47,717 bases of DNA from a virus (IMGVR_UViG_3300045240_000091:1-47717); one strand, 5' to 3'. Numbered from the stretch's first letter, positions 31,753-40,747 are shown. Numbers and translations are program-made. Notes: generated by a model from the letters alone, not told the origin.

Positions 31753-32027
31753 AAGCCCTGCTGGTTGTCGTCTTTGCGTTGGCGGCGATTCCAGTCGAGG
31801 CGCACTGCTATTCGCACTGGTATTACCCAAGGCCGCAGGACTGCCGATCAACGCTGGTGCGGCTGCATCGAACATGGATCGCTGAAGCGCCGCCAGCGCC
31901 AGTCGCAGCGGCTCCCGACATCGATCCAATTCTCATTCCGCCAGGTTGGGATGAAGAACAAGAACGCGCCGAGGCGCTCCGGCAGGCTGAGCGCAAACTT
32001 GAGGAGGAAAAGCGTAATGGCGATTGA
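31749..32027 (+). CDS. Small exported protein
   Basis: The ATG overlaps the previous stop (ATGA). The 92-aa protein has a signal peptide (MKALLVVVFALAAIPVEA), then HCYSHWYYPRPQDCRSTLVR with two Cys and aromatic residues, a Pro/Ala linker and a charged C-terminal helix. A periplasmic protein inside a replication operon is unusual. It could influence the envelope early in infection. Similar 'CHSxWYYPxPQxC' starts occur in Rhizobiales prophages in my recollection. Confidence 0.72.
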   Translation: MKALLVVVFALAAIPVEAHCYSHWYYPRPQDCRSTLVRLHRTWIAEAPPAPVAAAPDIDPILIPPGWDEEQERAEALRQAERKLEEEKRNGD

Positions 32028-32451
32028 AATCGACATCAGGATTATCGGCGAGACGACGGCCCAGGTGGTGGAGGGGCTGCAGTCGTTCGCTGCTCATTTG
32101 TCCAGTGGGTTGGGAGTTGGGGCGCGTGCAACGGACACTCAAGACACCGCTAACGCCCAAGCGCCGGCGGCGACCGAGGGCAATGGCGCAGGCAAGCCGG
32201 CGAGCACTCGCAAGCGCGCCGCGGCGACGACTGCCGCAGCGCCCGAGGCTCCCAAAATCGACCGGGCGGCGATCATCGACGGGCTGACCAAAATCTACTC
32301 GAAGGGCGACGAGGACGTTCGCCTGGCGATCACCAAGTTCCGCGACGGGCAGGGGGCCGATCGCCTGCGGGATCTCAAGGACGACGCCCTACCGGCTGCA
32401 GCCGAGCTGTTGACCGAGCTGAAGCTCGCCGCTGAGCAACCGTCAGTCTGA
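32017..32451 (+). CDS. Hypothetical protein next to DUF2800 nuclease
   Basis: The ATG at 32017 follows GAGGAGG. The 144-aa protein starts MAIEIDIRIIGETTAQVVEG, has an Ala/Lys/Thr-rich linker and ends with a small helical domain (AAIIDGLTKIYSKGDEDVRL, ITKFRDGQGADRLRDLKDDA). Position in front of the DUF2800/DUF2815 pair fits a recombination or replication accessory. Function unknown. Confidence 0.7.
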   Translation: MAIEIDIRIIGETTAQVVEGLQSFAAHLSSGLGVGARATDTQDTANAQAPAATEGNGAGKPASTRKRAAATTAAAPEAPKIDRAAIIDGLTKIYSKGDEDVRLAITKFRDGQGADRLRDLKDDALPAAAELLTELKLAAEQPSV

Positions 32452-33662
32452 TGACCGAGCACGCCGAGCTGGGGGCATCGTCATCAGCACGTTGGCTGCA
32501 TTGCCCCGGCTCGGTCCCGCTCGCGCGGCCTTACCTGGGCGGGCCCGCGTCTTCATACGCCGCGGAAGGAACGGTCGCCCATACGATCGCCCAGGCGGCT
32601 TTGGCTAAGGAGCCATTGCCGGCGATCGGCGCGACGGTCACGGTCGACGGCCACGAGATCCTCGTCACCGAGGAGATGCTCGACGCCGTCAACGAATATC
32701 TCGACATCGTGCGGCCCCTGCTCGCCAAGGCGCAGGACGGCGGGGTCGAGATCCGAGTGCACATCAGCTCGGTGCCACCGACCGCCGAGTGCTACGGCAC
32801 CGCTGACTTCGTCGCCATCATCGGCCGCAAGCTTTTCATCGTTGACCTGAAATACGGCAAGGGCGTGCGGGTCAGCGTCGCCAACAATAGTCAGGCTTTG
32901 TTCTACGCGCTCGCGGTGGTCGAGACGCTGCACCTCGACGGCCTGATCGACCAGATCGAGATCATCATCTGCCAGCCCCGCATCGATGGGGCCGAGCGTC
33001 AATCGTGGGAGATCGACATCATCGATCTCTGGATGTGGCGCGACGCCAAGCTGGTGCCGGCGGTGCAGCGCATCCTGGATGGCGACACAAGCCTCCAGGA
33101 TGGCCCCTGGTGCCGCTTCTGCCCGGCGCTCGCCATCTGCCCCCTCAAGCATGAGCTGGCCTACCAGGCGGCCGAGGATGCCTTCGACACGGGCTTCGAC
33201 GACATGCGCAACAATGACGACCTGCCGCCGGAGGGGGTCGCTGAGCGGCTCAACCTGGCGCTCCGCCTCGAGGATTGGATCGACAAGCTCAAAGAGCACG
33301 CCGCCCTGATGATCCACCGCGGCGAGGACGTGCCGGGGTTCAAGCTCGTCGAAGGCCGCTCGAACCGCAAATGGGCGGGCGAGGATGCCGACATCCTGCG
33401 CGAGCTGGTCGAGCGCGGCAAGTTCACCCCCAAGGACGCCGAGCGCTTCTACAAACCGGCCGAGCTGCAGTCGCCGGCGGGCATCGAGAAAACGCTCAAA
33501 CGCATGGGCCGCACGCAGACCCAGTTTCTGCTCAACGGCCTGATCAACAAACCAGCCGGCAAGCCATCCCTGGTGCCCGCCGACGACCCGCGGCCGGCGA
33601 TGGCGATCCTGACCGCCCGCGAAGCTTTCCGTTTGTCAGCGACCGACGAGGAAGAAGTGTGA
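32451..33662 (+). CDS. DUF2800-type PD-(D/E)XK nuclease
   Basis: The 403-aa protein starts with SSSARWLHCPGSVPLARPYL, the usual start of the family. The nuclease core is YGTADFVAIIG (Asp 119) and FIVDLKYGKGV (Asp 132-x-Lys 134). A Cys-rich end of the core, WCRFCPALAICPLK, resembles the iron-sulphur Cys set of Cas4/AddB-type nucleases. Next to the ssDNA-binding protein it probably acts as a recombination exonuclease. The start overlaps the previous stop. Confidence 0.85.
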   Translation: MTEHAELGASSSARWLHCPGSVPLARPYLGGPASSYAAEGTVAHTIAQAALAKEPLPAIGATVTVDGHEILVTEEMLDAVNEYLDIVRPLLAKAQDGGVEIRVHISSVPPTAECYGTADFVAIIGRKLFIVDLKYGKGVRVSVANNSQALFYALAVVETLHLDGLIDQIEIIICQPRIDGAERQSWEIDIIDLWMWRDAKLVPAVQRILDGDTSLQDGPWCRFCPALAICPLKHELAYQAAEDAFDTGFDDMRNNDDLPPEGVAERLNLALRLEDWIDKLKEHAALMIHRGEDVPGFKLVEGRSNRKWAGEDADILRELVERGKFTPKDAERFYKPAELQSPAGIEKTLKRMGRTQTQFLLNGLINKPAGKPSLVPADDPRPAMAILTAREAFRLSATDEEEV

Positions 33663-33862
33663 TGATTCCAATGGAGGCGGAGGAAATCCGTGACGACCTT
33701 AAAGCGTTGATCGGTATTGGGGTCGTCGACGAAGCTCTGATCGCCGCAGCAGTCTTGCACCTGGGCGATCGTCTCATCAATTCGCTGGACGCCATCGAAT
33801 CCGCGCTCTGCGACATCAACGAAAACCTCGAAAAAATCTGGAAGGGCATGCCCGAGTCGTGA
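33662..33862 (+). CDS. Small helical protein
   Basis: The ATG at 33662 overlaps the previous stop (TGATG). The 66-aa protein MIPMEAEEIRDDLKALIGIG is a run of amphipathic helices ending in NENLEKIWKGMPES. It lies between the nuclease and the ssDNA-binding protein, so it may be a partner of one. No motif. Confidence 0.65.
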   Translation: MIPMEAEEIRDDLKALIGIGVVDEALIAAAVLHLGDRLINSLDAIESALCDINENLEKIWKGMPES

Positions 33863-34062
33863 GCCCCGAACAACTCGCCAACCGCAACGCCAAAATTTCC
33901 GCCGGCCAGGCGCGAGCCTGGCGTGACCCCGAGATCCGAGCACGTCGGACGACCGCCATCGCCAATGCCTGGGATGACGCACTCCTGCGGGCTCAGATGC
34001 GCGAACGCGCTTTGAAGCGCGGCGCGACCCCACCGCGTACCGTCAAGAAGGAATACCGTTGA
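33859..34062 (+). CDS. Small basic, NUMOD-like protein
   Basis: The GTG at 33859 overlaps the previous stop (GTGA). The 67-aa protein MSPEQLANRNAKISAGQARA is followed by WRDPEIRARRTTAIANAWDD and a basic end. The 'KIS.......W.DPE.R.R...A' pattern resembles DNA-binding repeats found in homing endonuclease proteins. It is probably DNA-binding. No nuclease domain is attached. Confidence 0.65.
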   Translation: MSPEQLANRNAKISAGQARAWRDPEIRARRTTAIANAWDDALLRAQMRERALKRGATPPRTVKKEYR

Positions 34063-34604
34063 TGACTGCGATTCAGAGCCCCGTCGTCACCCTGTCCTAC
34101 CCCCATCTCTGGAAACCGACGCCCAAGGCGGAGGGCAGTGCTGAGCTGGTCTTTTCCGCGGTTGGGCTGCTCAATGAGCAGCAGATGAAATCGCCTGCAT
34201 GGGCGGCGCTCAAGAAGGCGGTTGAGGCGGAATCCTTGGCGGCGTTTCCCAAGCTCATCTTAGGCAAGGGGGTCAAGTCGCCGTTTCGCTCAACCGAGGA
34301 GAAGGAAAACTTTCCGCAGGAGTACAAGATTTTCTTCAATTGCTGGTCGAAATCGAAGCCTGGCGTCGTCGACACCGGCCGCAACCACATCACCGATTCG
34401 AACGAGGTTTGGGCCGGTCAATATGTCCGCTTCTCGCTCAATCCGTTTTCCTGGGAGCACTCGGGCAAGAAGGGCGTCTCGCTCGGCTTGAACCATGTGC
34501 AGATCATCAAGTCGGAGGGGCTGAAGCGCCTCGATGGTCGCAAGCCAGTCGAGGAAAGCTTCGACGACGAGTTCGACGACGCCAACGACGACGACGAAGT
34601 CTGA
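34062..34604 (+). CDS. DUF2815-type single-strand DNA-binding protein
   Basis: The ATG at 34062 overlaps the previous stop (TGATG); the preceding TTG is not needed. The 180-aa protein has the DUF2815 pattern: VVTLSYPHLWKPTP, ELVFSAVGLL, PFRSTEEKENFPQEYK, and SNEVWAGQYVRFSLNPFSWE followed by GKKGVSLGLNHVQIIKSEG. The acidic tail EESFDDEFDDANDDDEV is typical of ssDNA-binding proteins such as T7 gp2.5. A terminator follows at 34618-34649. Confidence 0.85.
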   Translation: MTAIQSPVVTLSYPHLWKPTPKAEGSAELVFSAVGLLNEQQMKSPAWAALKKAVEAESLAAFPKLILGKGVKSPFRSTEEKENFPQEYKIFFNCWSKSKPGVVDTGRNHITDSNEVWAGQYVRFSLNPFSWEHSGKKGVSLGLNHVQIIKSEGLKRLDGRKPVEESFDDEFDDANDDDEV

Positions 34605-34617
34605 TCCAACCTGAAAC

Positions 34618-34649
34618 GGCGCGGGCGCAAGCTCGCGCCAATTTTATTT
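34618..34649 (+). terminator. Rho-independent terminator with GNRA loop
   Basis: GGCGCGGGC (34618-34626) and GCTCGCGCC (34631-34639) form a 9-bp stem (one G-T pair) closed by a GCAA tetraloop, followed by AATTTTATTT. This is one of few gap hairpins here with a T-run. It would reduce transcription into the polymerase genes. Confidence 0.8.
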
Positions 34650-34661
34650 CGGGAGGCGGTT

Positions 34662-35093
34662 ATGCGCGATCACCGGCAGGTTATCGACGAGATCCACTCG
34701 CTCGACCTCAGTCTGAAAATTCCTCTTGTTCTGCTGCGGCTCGGCGCGGCGCTCAACCGTGCCCGCGACGACCTGGGCGGCGATTACCAAGCCTTGCGCG
34801 ATTCGTTGCGCTGTCTTCGTCACAACAGCGATTTTAGGGAGAAAATAACCCGCGATAAAGACACGCGCTTGATGAAATTCGCCGAGATCAAAACATGCTG
34901 GCAGCATCACACCCAGATCCCGCGCCTTGGCTGGTCGATCTGCCGGCAATTCTCCTGCCTCTGCCCAAACGGCGATGAGACGCTTCTAACCAACCTGTTC
35001 AAGACCGGAACGATTCGACCGAGCATGAGGCGCGAACAGCTCGACGCGCTGCGCTCACTGATGCGTGATGATCCGATTGCACCGAGACATTGA
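34662..35093 (+). CDS. Hypothetical protein before the DNA polymerase
   Basis: The ATG at 34662 has GGGAGG 5 nt upstream. The 143-aa protein starts MRDHRQVIDEIHSLDLSLKI and has helical segments (LRLGAALNRARDDLGGDYQA, RREQLDALRSLMRDD) and four Cys between about 53 and 99, too scattered for a clear zinc site. It overlaps the polymerase start by 1 bp. Function unknown. Confidence 0.65.
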   Translation: MRDHRQVIDEIHSLDLSLKIPLVLLRLGAALNRARDDLGGDYQALRDSLRCLRHNSDFREKITRDKDTRLMKFAEIKTCWQHHTQIPRLGWSICRQFSCLCPNGDETLLTNLFKTGTIRPSMRREQLDALRSLMRDDPIAPRH

Positions 35094-37075
35094 TGGTCCT
35101 GCGGCTGTCGGGAGATTTTGAGACGACGTCGCGCGGTTCGCTGCCGCAGATCGGCACGCACAAATACGCCCGCCACCCCTCGACCCGCATCCTTTGCTTC
35201 GCCTACGCGATCGAAGAGGACGACCCCCTCGTCTGGTACCCGACGCTGCAGCCTCCGCCAGAGGATCTGATCGAGGCGACCCGCGACTCCAGCCTTGAGT
35301 TTCGCGCCTGGAACGCCGCTTTCGAATTTAACATCTGGAATGCTTGCGCGATGCGGCATGGTCTGCCGCCGCTGCCGATCGAGCGCTTCCACTGCACCAT
35401 GGCCCAAGCGCTGGTGTGGGGCGTGCCGCCCAAGCTCGAACAAGCCGCAATCGCGCTCCGCACCAATATCAAGAAGGACAAAGAGGGCGCGAAACTGATG
35501 CGCAAGATGATGCGCCCGCGCCCGCACAAGAACAGCACGGAAACCTGGTGGGATCAGGACGAGCCCGAGCTGCTCTGGCGCTTAGGCGAATATTGCGCCC
35601 AGGATGTGCGCGCGGAACGGGCTATTGGTCATCGCCTGCGCCCCATGCCGACCGACGAGCGGCGCTTGTGGGTGCTCGACCAGCACATGAACAACCGCGG
35701 CCTGAAGGTCGACACCATCGCAGTCGAGAAGATGCAGACGGTGGTCGACGGTGAGCTGGTCCGCATCGGCAGGGGCCTGGCCTATCTGACCGACAGCGAG
35801 ATCACCAGCCCAACCCAAACCGCGCGCCTGCTCGCCTACCTAAAAGCCAAGGGCGTCGCGATTGACAGCCTCGACAAGCGGGTGCTGCCGCTGGTGCTCA
35901 AGGATGACCTCCTCGACCGTCATCGCGAGGTCATCACGCTTTACCAGCAAGGCGCGAAATCATCGACCGCCAAGCTCCGCTCGATGACCAACTACCTTGA
36001 CGCCGACGATCGCATCAGGGGCCTGACGCAATATGGCGGCGCAATGCGGACGCTGCGCTGGGCGGGCAGAGGCCCCCAGATCCAGAATTACCCGCGCCCC
36101 TCGAAAGAGATCGACGCTCGCGCCGCGATCGACGACATCATCTGGGGCGTCGACGCCGAGACAATCGACTTTGTCCACGGCAATCCAATGGACGTCGTCA
36201 GCCAATGCCTGCGCGGGGCTTACGTGCCGGCCGCAGGCCATGCGTTCGCAGTCTGCGACTATTCCGGCATCGAGGCTCGCGTGGTCGCCTGGCTGGCCGG
36301 CCAGGAGGATGCGCTAGATGTTTTTCGCCGCGGCAGCGACATCTACAAGAAAGCCGCCCACGACGTTGGCTCGAACAGCCGCGATCTGGGTAAGCTCCTG
36401 GTGCTGTCGTGCGGCTTCGGCGCAGGACCGCGGCGCGTTCGCATCATCGCGCAAAACCCGCCCTACTTCATCGAGTTGAGCCCCGAGGAATCCGTTCGGA
36501 ATGTGTATGGTTGGCGGGCCGCTAATCATCACATCCGCTTCTTTTGGTACGAAGTCGACGACATCATCCGCATGGTCATCAAGGGTCGGGTCTCCGATCG
36601 GTGGACCTGGGTCAGCACCAAGCGGATCGCTTTTCGCATGGCCACCGACGAGCGCCTCGCCGGCGCGCTGCTCATGCGGCTCCCGAGCGGCCGGAAGATC
36701 GTCTACCGCAACGCCAGCATCGACGCGATCATCAACGACCCGGACGGCGCGGCCGACGTCGAGGATGTGATCCGCTACGACGGTCTGGACTGGACAAAGA
36801 AGTGGACCCGGATTCGATCCTGGGGCGGCAAATTTGTCGAGAATATGACCCAAGCGGTCGCCCGCGATCTGCTCGCCGGCGCGGTCCTGCAGCTCGACAA
36901 TGACGACGACGATCTCTTGACCACTATCCACGACGAAATCATCGCCGAGCCGGTTTCTGGGCGCGCTGACGCCCGTCTGCGTGAGATGAAGGCGGTGATG
37001 GGCGAAGCTCCGTCTTGGGCCTGCGGGCTGCCCCTGAAGGCCGAGGGCGCGGTGATGGCGAGATACGGAAAATGA
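35093..37075 (+). CDS. polA: Family A DNA polymerase with 3'-5' exonuclease
   Basis: The ATG at 35093 overlaps the previous stop (TGATG) and gives 660 aa. The exonuclease motif I is GDFETT (Asp 8, Glu 10). Polymerase motif A is CDYSGIEARVVAWLAG (Asp 389), motif B is seen around LGKLLVLSCGFGAG, and motif C is TIHDEI with His-Asp-Glu at 613-615. The size and order fit phage replicative polymerases related to Pol I. It is followed by a clamp-like protein and the primase-helicase, forming a compact replisome. Confidence 0.93.
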   Translation: MVLRLSGDFETTSRGSLPQIGTHKYARHPSTRILCFAYAIEEDDPLVWYPTLQPPPEDLIEATRDSSLEFRAWNAAFEFNIWNACAMRHGLPPLPIERFHCTMAQALVWGVPPKLEQAAIALRTNIKKDKEGAKLMRKMMRPRPHKNSTETWWDQDEPELLWRLGEYCAQDVRAERAIGHRLRPMPTDERRLWVLDQHMNNRGLKVDTIAVEKMQTVVDGELVRIGRGLAYLTDSEITSPTQTARLLAYLKAKGVAIDSLDKRVLPLVLKDDLLDRHREVITLYQQGAKSSTAKLRSMTNYLDADDRIRGLTQYGGAMRTLRWAGRGPQIQNYPRPSKEIDARAAIDDIIWGVDAETIDFVHGNPMDVVSQCLRGAYVPAAGHAFAVCDYSGIEARVVAWLAGQEDALDVFRRGSDIYKKAAHDVGSNSRDLGKLLVLSCGFGAGPRRVRIIAQNPPYFIELSPEESVRNVYGWRAANHHIRFFWYEVDDIIRMVIKGRVSDRWTWVSTKRIAFRMATDERLAGALLMRLPSGRKIVYRNASIDAIINDPDGAADVEDVIRYDGLDWTKKWTRIRSWGGKFVENMTQAVARDLLAGAVLQLDNDDDDLLTTIHDEIIAEPVSGRADARLREMKAVMGEAPSWACGLPLKAEGAVMARYGK

Positions 37076-37087
37076 GGAGGAACGACA

Positions 37088-37744
37088 ATGGAAGCCGCGC
37101 TCAATCTCAACGCCCTTCAGGCTGTTGCTTGCGCCGTCTCGATCAAGGAGACGCGCTATTACCTTCGAGGTGTTTGCGTCGAAATTTCCCCGCGCCAGAC
37201 AATTTATGTGGCGACAAACGGCGGCATTCTTTTCGCCTACCGAGATGTCATCACCGATGGCGGAAATAACGATCTTCTCGGAACTTGGATCATTCCCGGC
37301 ACGATCATCAAGACCATAAAAATCAGAAAAGGCCGCAACGCATCTATCGAGTACGCAACGCTCACTGGTGAACTCGGCAAGGTCGAGCTTTCGCTTAAAC
37401 GGCTTGATGGATCGAACCTAGGCTTCAGGGCGATCGACGGAACGTTTCCCGACTGGCGTCGTGTTGTTCCCGAGAAGACCGAGCAAAAAGGGCCGATTTA
37501 TCTTTTCGACCCCGACTTACTCAAAAAGCTCTGGAAGGCTGGAGAGATGCTCGACGAGGGTCAGCCCAGCATGGACTACAACAGCGACGGCCCCGCGCTC
37601 CTCAAGTACAAAACCGACAACGCACTTGGCGTGATCATGCCGCTCCGCAATTCCGTCGCCGTCGTGACGAAACCGGCATGGGCCTGCCCACCCGACAAGA
37701 AAACCGAATCCGTTTCATCGCTTGAAAGCGTTGACGAGGTTTGA
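37088..37744 (+). CDS. Two-domain beta sliding clamp-like protein
   Basis: The ATG at 37088 has GAGGAGG upstream. The 218-aa protein resembles domains II and III of DnaN. YYLRGVCVEISP and VATNGGILFAY (residues about 24-50) match the 'YLNGV.... ATDG.RLA' strand pair. GFRAIDGTFPDWRRVVP (about 116-132) matches the 'IDG.FPDYRRVIP' entry to the third domain. LGVIMPLR near the C-terminus matches the final 'VVMPMR'. A normal DnaN has three domains and about 370 aa, so one domain is missing; the length is near that of phage T4 gp45 (228 aa). It would tether the polymerase encoded just upstream. Confidence 0.78.
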   Translation: MEAALNLNALQAVACAVSIKETRYYLRGVCVEISPRQTIYVATNGGILFAYRDVITDGGNNDLLGTWIIPGTIIKTIKIRKGRNASIEYATLTGELGKVELSLKRLDGSNLGFRAIDGTFPDWRRVVPEKTEQKGPIYLFDPDLLKKLWKAGEMLDEGQPSMDYNSDGPALLKYKTDNALGVIMPLRNSVAVVTKPAWACPPDKKTESVSSLESVDEV

Positions 37745-37748
37745 GCGA

Positions 37749-40127
37749 ATGATCAAGTGTCACGTCGATTATGTCCGGGACTACGCGAAAAACCTCGTTC
37801 CCGTAATTCCCCACGACGCGACGCTTTCCCCAAACTCAAAAATCGACCCCTTGAACCGCGGCAAGGTGCCGGGGCAACGCAAGGCTGACGGGACATGGTA
37901 CGGCGGCTGGAAGGACCTCGGCAACGCCACGATGGCGCTGGCCAAGAAGTGGGACGAGTGGGGCGCTTTCATCGGCAACCGCACCGGCCTGGCCGGCGTG
38001 ATCGCGCTCGACGTCGACCTGACCGTGCGCGAGGACGCCGAGCGGGTGCTGGCGCTCGCTTATGGAATCTTCGGTCGGAACCTTAGCGTTCGGCGCGTCG
38101 ATCACCCGGCGCATGCGAAACTGCTCATCTGCCTGCGCCTCGAAGGACCGATGCCGGCGTCGTTCAACCTCGACGTCGTGCAGAACGACGGCACGCATGG
38201 CCAGATCCAGTTCCTGGGGCCGGGCCGATATTTCAACATGCATGGCGTCCACCCTAAGCGCCTCAAGCCATACATCTGGGAAAACGACCCCGCCGACGTT
38301 CCCCTGGTGTCCATCAACCTGGCCGAGTTCGAAGCGTTCTGGGTCGCGGTCGGGCAAGATTTCGAAGTCACCCACCGGCCTCGCCTGCATGCGTTCAACC
38401 AGGTTCAGCGCGAGCCCGAACGCTGCACGCCGGAGGAGATGGAGGCGCTGATCGAGCTGATCCCCAACGACGAGACGTTCGAGCCTTACGACAACTTCAT
38501 CACCATGGGTGCGGCGATGTATGGCGCAAGCGCCGGCGCTGACTGGGGCCGGGTGCAATGGCTCGCCTGGTGCGACCAGGTTGACCAGCCACAGGACCGC
38601 AAGCCAGAAATTTTTTGGGATTCAATGCAGCAAGCGCGCGTCGGCGCGGACGTGCTGCGCATGTTCGCCAACGTCCGCCAACCACTCGAAATGGCGCGCC
38701 GGGACTTTGCCGACCCGCCGATCGAGGAGCTCGAGCCTGAGTTGGTCGCGCAAGCTGACGCCGACGCCGACATAGCGAAAACGACCCTCGATGAATGGTG
38801 CTTAGTCGGCGGGTCTGATTTCTATTTGATCAAGCGCCCGCGCTTGCCTTTGACGTCGACCGCTTTCGGCATGGTGCATGCGCGGCGTGAGAAGGCGCTG
38901 AAGCGCGCGCTTGGCGGCGATAAGCGTCTTTCGCTCGGCAAGCTATTCGCCAGGCGCAGCCAGAACCTGGTTGACGACATCGTGCATGAGTCCGGCCAGC
39001 CGCGCTTCATCGAGCGTGACGGGCAGCGCTATCTCAACCTCTGGAGCCCACCACCGCGGCCCCACCAGGGACGGCCGATCGACCTCAAGGTGATCGATTT
39101 CTATCGCGACCTGGTCGAGTTCGTTCTCGGCTCGCCGGAGGAAACCGCGCTGTGGCTGAAGTGGCATGCGTGGCTCTTGCAGAACCCGGACAAGGCTCCA
39201 GGCTGGCATTGGATCGTGCAGACCGGCCAGGGCCGCGGCAAAGATTTCATCCTGCGGCCGATTGGGCTCGCGCATGGCGACGACTACACGCCGATTCACC
39301 CCAAGGATCTGTCCGCTCCCTACAACGACTATGCCGAGAAGCATCTGATCTCGGCCAGTGAGATGAAGGAGCGGGGCCGCGATGACGCTTACGTGATGCT
39401 GAAGGCGATCACTTCCGGCACGCCGCAGGTTCCAATTCGCATCCCCTACCGCAAGCGCTACCTGGCGGCCAACGTCGCCGCCTTCGTCGTCTTTTCCAAC
39501 GAAGAACACCCGCTGAAGATCGATCACGACGATCGCCGCCTGCATGTTGTGTCCAACTTCAGCGACGAGCGCCGATCGCCGGACTATTATGCTCACGCGC
39601 TCCGGCTCCTGAACGAGCACTGGGCGATGATCGGCGAGCATCTCCTGCTCCTGCCGCTGACCGACGCCGACGTTGATCTCCTGACCGGCAATGCGCCCAA
39701 GAGCGACGCTAAGGCAGAGATGGCGGAGCAGATCGCCGAGAGCGCCATTCTCGACATCATCGGCGAAATCGAGAGCGACAAGCCGCCGCCGAATTACCTG
39801 CCGGTCGCGACCACCGGCGATGTGATCGAGTGGCTCAAGCATGAGCATCTCCGGCCGCACGAGCTGCCGAGCCGGCAGGAGCTGCCGAGCCTGCTCTACC
39901 GGCTAGGGGCGCGCCCTTTGAACCCGAACCGCCGCAACCCAAAGCGGGCTGAGCCCATCCAGGGCGCGCGCCTGTGGCGACTGGCCAAAACCTGGGTCGA
40001 GCAGGGACGCGAGTGGAACCTTGAATCCGTCACCCCCGCCCGGCTGGCCAAGCTCTATTCCGACCGCGCCATGCCGCCGGCGACCAAGGGCGATTTCAAG
40101 GTGGTCGACGAGGAAGGTGAGATATGA
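37749..40127 (+). CDS. Primase-helicase (Prim-Pol N-terminus, DUF5906-type helicase)
   Basis: The ATG at 37749 is used; TTGs upstream at 37722 and 37731 are possible. The 792-aa protein begins with a bifunctional primase/polymerase domain whose acidic pair is D-V-D at 88-90 (GVIALDVDLT), with GQIQFLGPGRYFNMHG further on. The second half is a DUF5906/SF3-like helicase with Walker A GQGRGKDF (493-500), in which the usual Thr/Ser is Asp, as in part of this family. KHLISASEMKE and FVVFSNEEHPLKI fit Walker B and sensor parts. It probably makes primers and unwinds the fork. Confidence 0.88.
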   Translation: MIKCHVDYVRDYAKNLVPVIPHDATLSPNSKIDPLNRGKVPGQRKADGTWYGGWKDLGNATMALAKKWDEWGAFIGNRTGLAGVIALDVDLTVREDAERVLALAYGIFGRNLSVRRVDHPAHAKLLICLRLEGPMPASFNLDVVQNDGTHGQIQFLGPGRYFNMHGVHPKRLKPYIWENDPADVPLVSINLAEFEAFWVAVGQDFEVTHRPRLHAFNQVQREPERCTPEEMEALIELIPNDETFEPYDNFITMGAAMYGASAGADWGRVQWLAWCDQVDQPQDRKPEIFWDSMQQARVGADVLRMFANVRQPLEMARRDFADPPIEELEPELVAQADADADIAKTTLDEWCLVGGSDFYLIKRPRLPLTSTAFGMVHARREKALKRALGGDKRLSLGKLFARRSQNLVDDIVHESGQPRFIERDGQRYLNLWSPPPRPHQGRPIDLKVIDFYRDLVEFVLGSPEETALWLKWHAWLLQNPDKAPGWHWIVQTGQGRGKDFILRPIGLAHGDDYTPIHPKDLSAPYNDYAEKHLISASEMKERGRDDAYVMLKAITSGTPQVPIRIPYRKRYLAANVAAFVVFSNEEHPLKIDHDDRRLHVVSNFSDERRSPDYYAHALRLLNEHWAMIGEHLLLLPLTDADVDLLTGNAPKSDAKAEMAEQIAESAILDIIGEIESDKPPPNYLPVATTGDVIEWLKHEHLRPHELPSRQELPSLLYRLGARPLNPNRRNPKRAEPIQGARLWRLAKTWVEQGREWNLESVTPARLAKLYSDRAMPPATKGDFKVVDEEGEI

Positions 40128-40309
40128 ACAAGCCCGAGGTCAAGCGCGTCGGCTACACGATCAGCGAAGTGGTGGAGATGACCGGCCGCAACCGGACCAC
40201 CATCCACCGATGGCTGGAGCGCGGCGTGCTGCGCGCCATCCAGGTGCCCGGCGGCAAGCGCATGGTGCAGGCGGCGTCGCTGGAGCGCCTGGTCAGCGGG
40301 CAACGATGA
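40124..40309 (+). CDS. Excisionase-like HTH protein, copy 1
   Basis: The ATG overlaps the previous stop (ATGA). The 61-aa protein has a MerR/excisionase-type winged HTH: KRVGYTISEVVEMTGRNRTT followed by IHRWLERGVLRAIQVPGGKR. A second copy at 42044-42262 is nearly the same from KRVGY to the end. The pair flanks the integrase. The likely role is control of excision or transcription near the 13-bp-phased repeats. Confidence 0.82.
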   Translation: MNKPEVKRVGYTISEVVEMTGRNRTTIHRWLERGVLRAIQVPGGKRMVQAASLERLVSGQR

Positions 40310-40524
40310 TTAACGATCAGGTTTGGAAAGATGCCGCTGGAGCCACAATAATCACCCTGCGTGAGGAGAACGCGCGGCTGCGGGAGGCGCTTAACGAGGC
40401 GACTGCCGAGCTGATCTACCTGCGCCAATATGGCAAGGATGGAGCTGTATGGTGGGCCAATGAGAGCAAAAACGTTTGGCGTGATAAAGCCCGCGCCACT
40501 CTCAAGGACGCGCCTGGTGGATAA
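40306..40524 (+). CDS. Small coiled-coil protein
   Basis: The ATG overlaps the previous stop (ATGA). The 72-aa protein MINDQVWKDAAGATIITLRE has a heptad helix (ENARLREALNEATAELIYLR) and a Trp-rich end. The gene's last codons GGT GGA TAA are the first of the GGTGGATA repeats. It is the last gene of the early operon. Function unknown. Confidence 0.68.
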   Translation: MINDQVWKDAAGATIITLREENARLREALNEATAELIYLRQYGKDGAVWWANESKNVWRDKARATLKDAPGG

Positions 40525-40537
40525 GCCGGGTGGATAG
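40516..40537. repeat. GGTGGATA pair, 13-bp step
   Basis: GGTGGATAA (40516-40524) and GGTGGATAG (40529-40537) start 13 bp apart. The first also codes the end of the upstream gene. The pair matches that at 40748-40769 and, inverted, the sites at 23280-23314. Confidence 0.7.
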
Positions 40538-40633
40538 CTCCAAACCCGTGCAACATCAGCTGCCGTTTTCGGCTTCTTTTCAATGTCTTAGCCACACATA
40601 CTGACGCCATCGCCCATGGCGTTCTAGGGTTGG

Positions 40634-40661
40634 GTGTAGGCTTTGATATGCCTACACTTTT
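40634..40661 (+). terminator. Rho-independent terminator of the early operon
   Basis: GTGTAGGC (40634-40641) and GCCTACAC (40650-40657) form a perfect 8-bp stem with an 8-nt loop, followed by TTTT (40658-40661). It separates the replication genes from the integrase. Confidence 0.78.
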
Positions 40662-40747
40662 CGGCCAAGCCGTTGAAATGTCAGGCCACAAGCCGGAGTT
40701 GGGAGTTGCGCAGTGTTGCACAACACCCTATCTTATGGCCTCACTCT

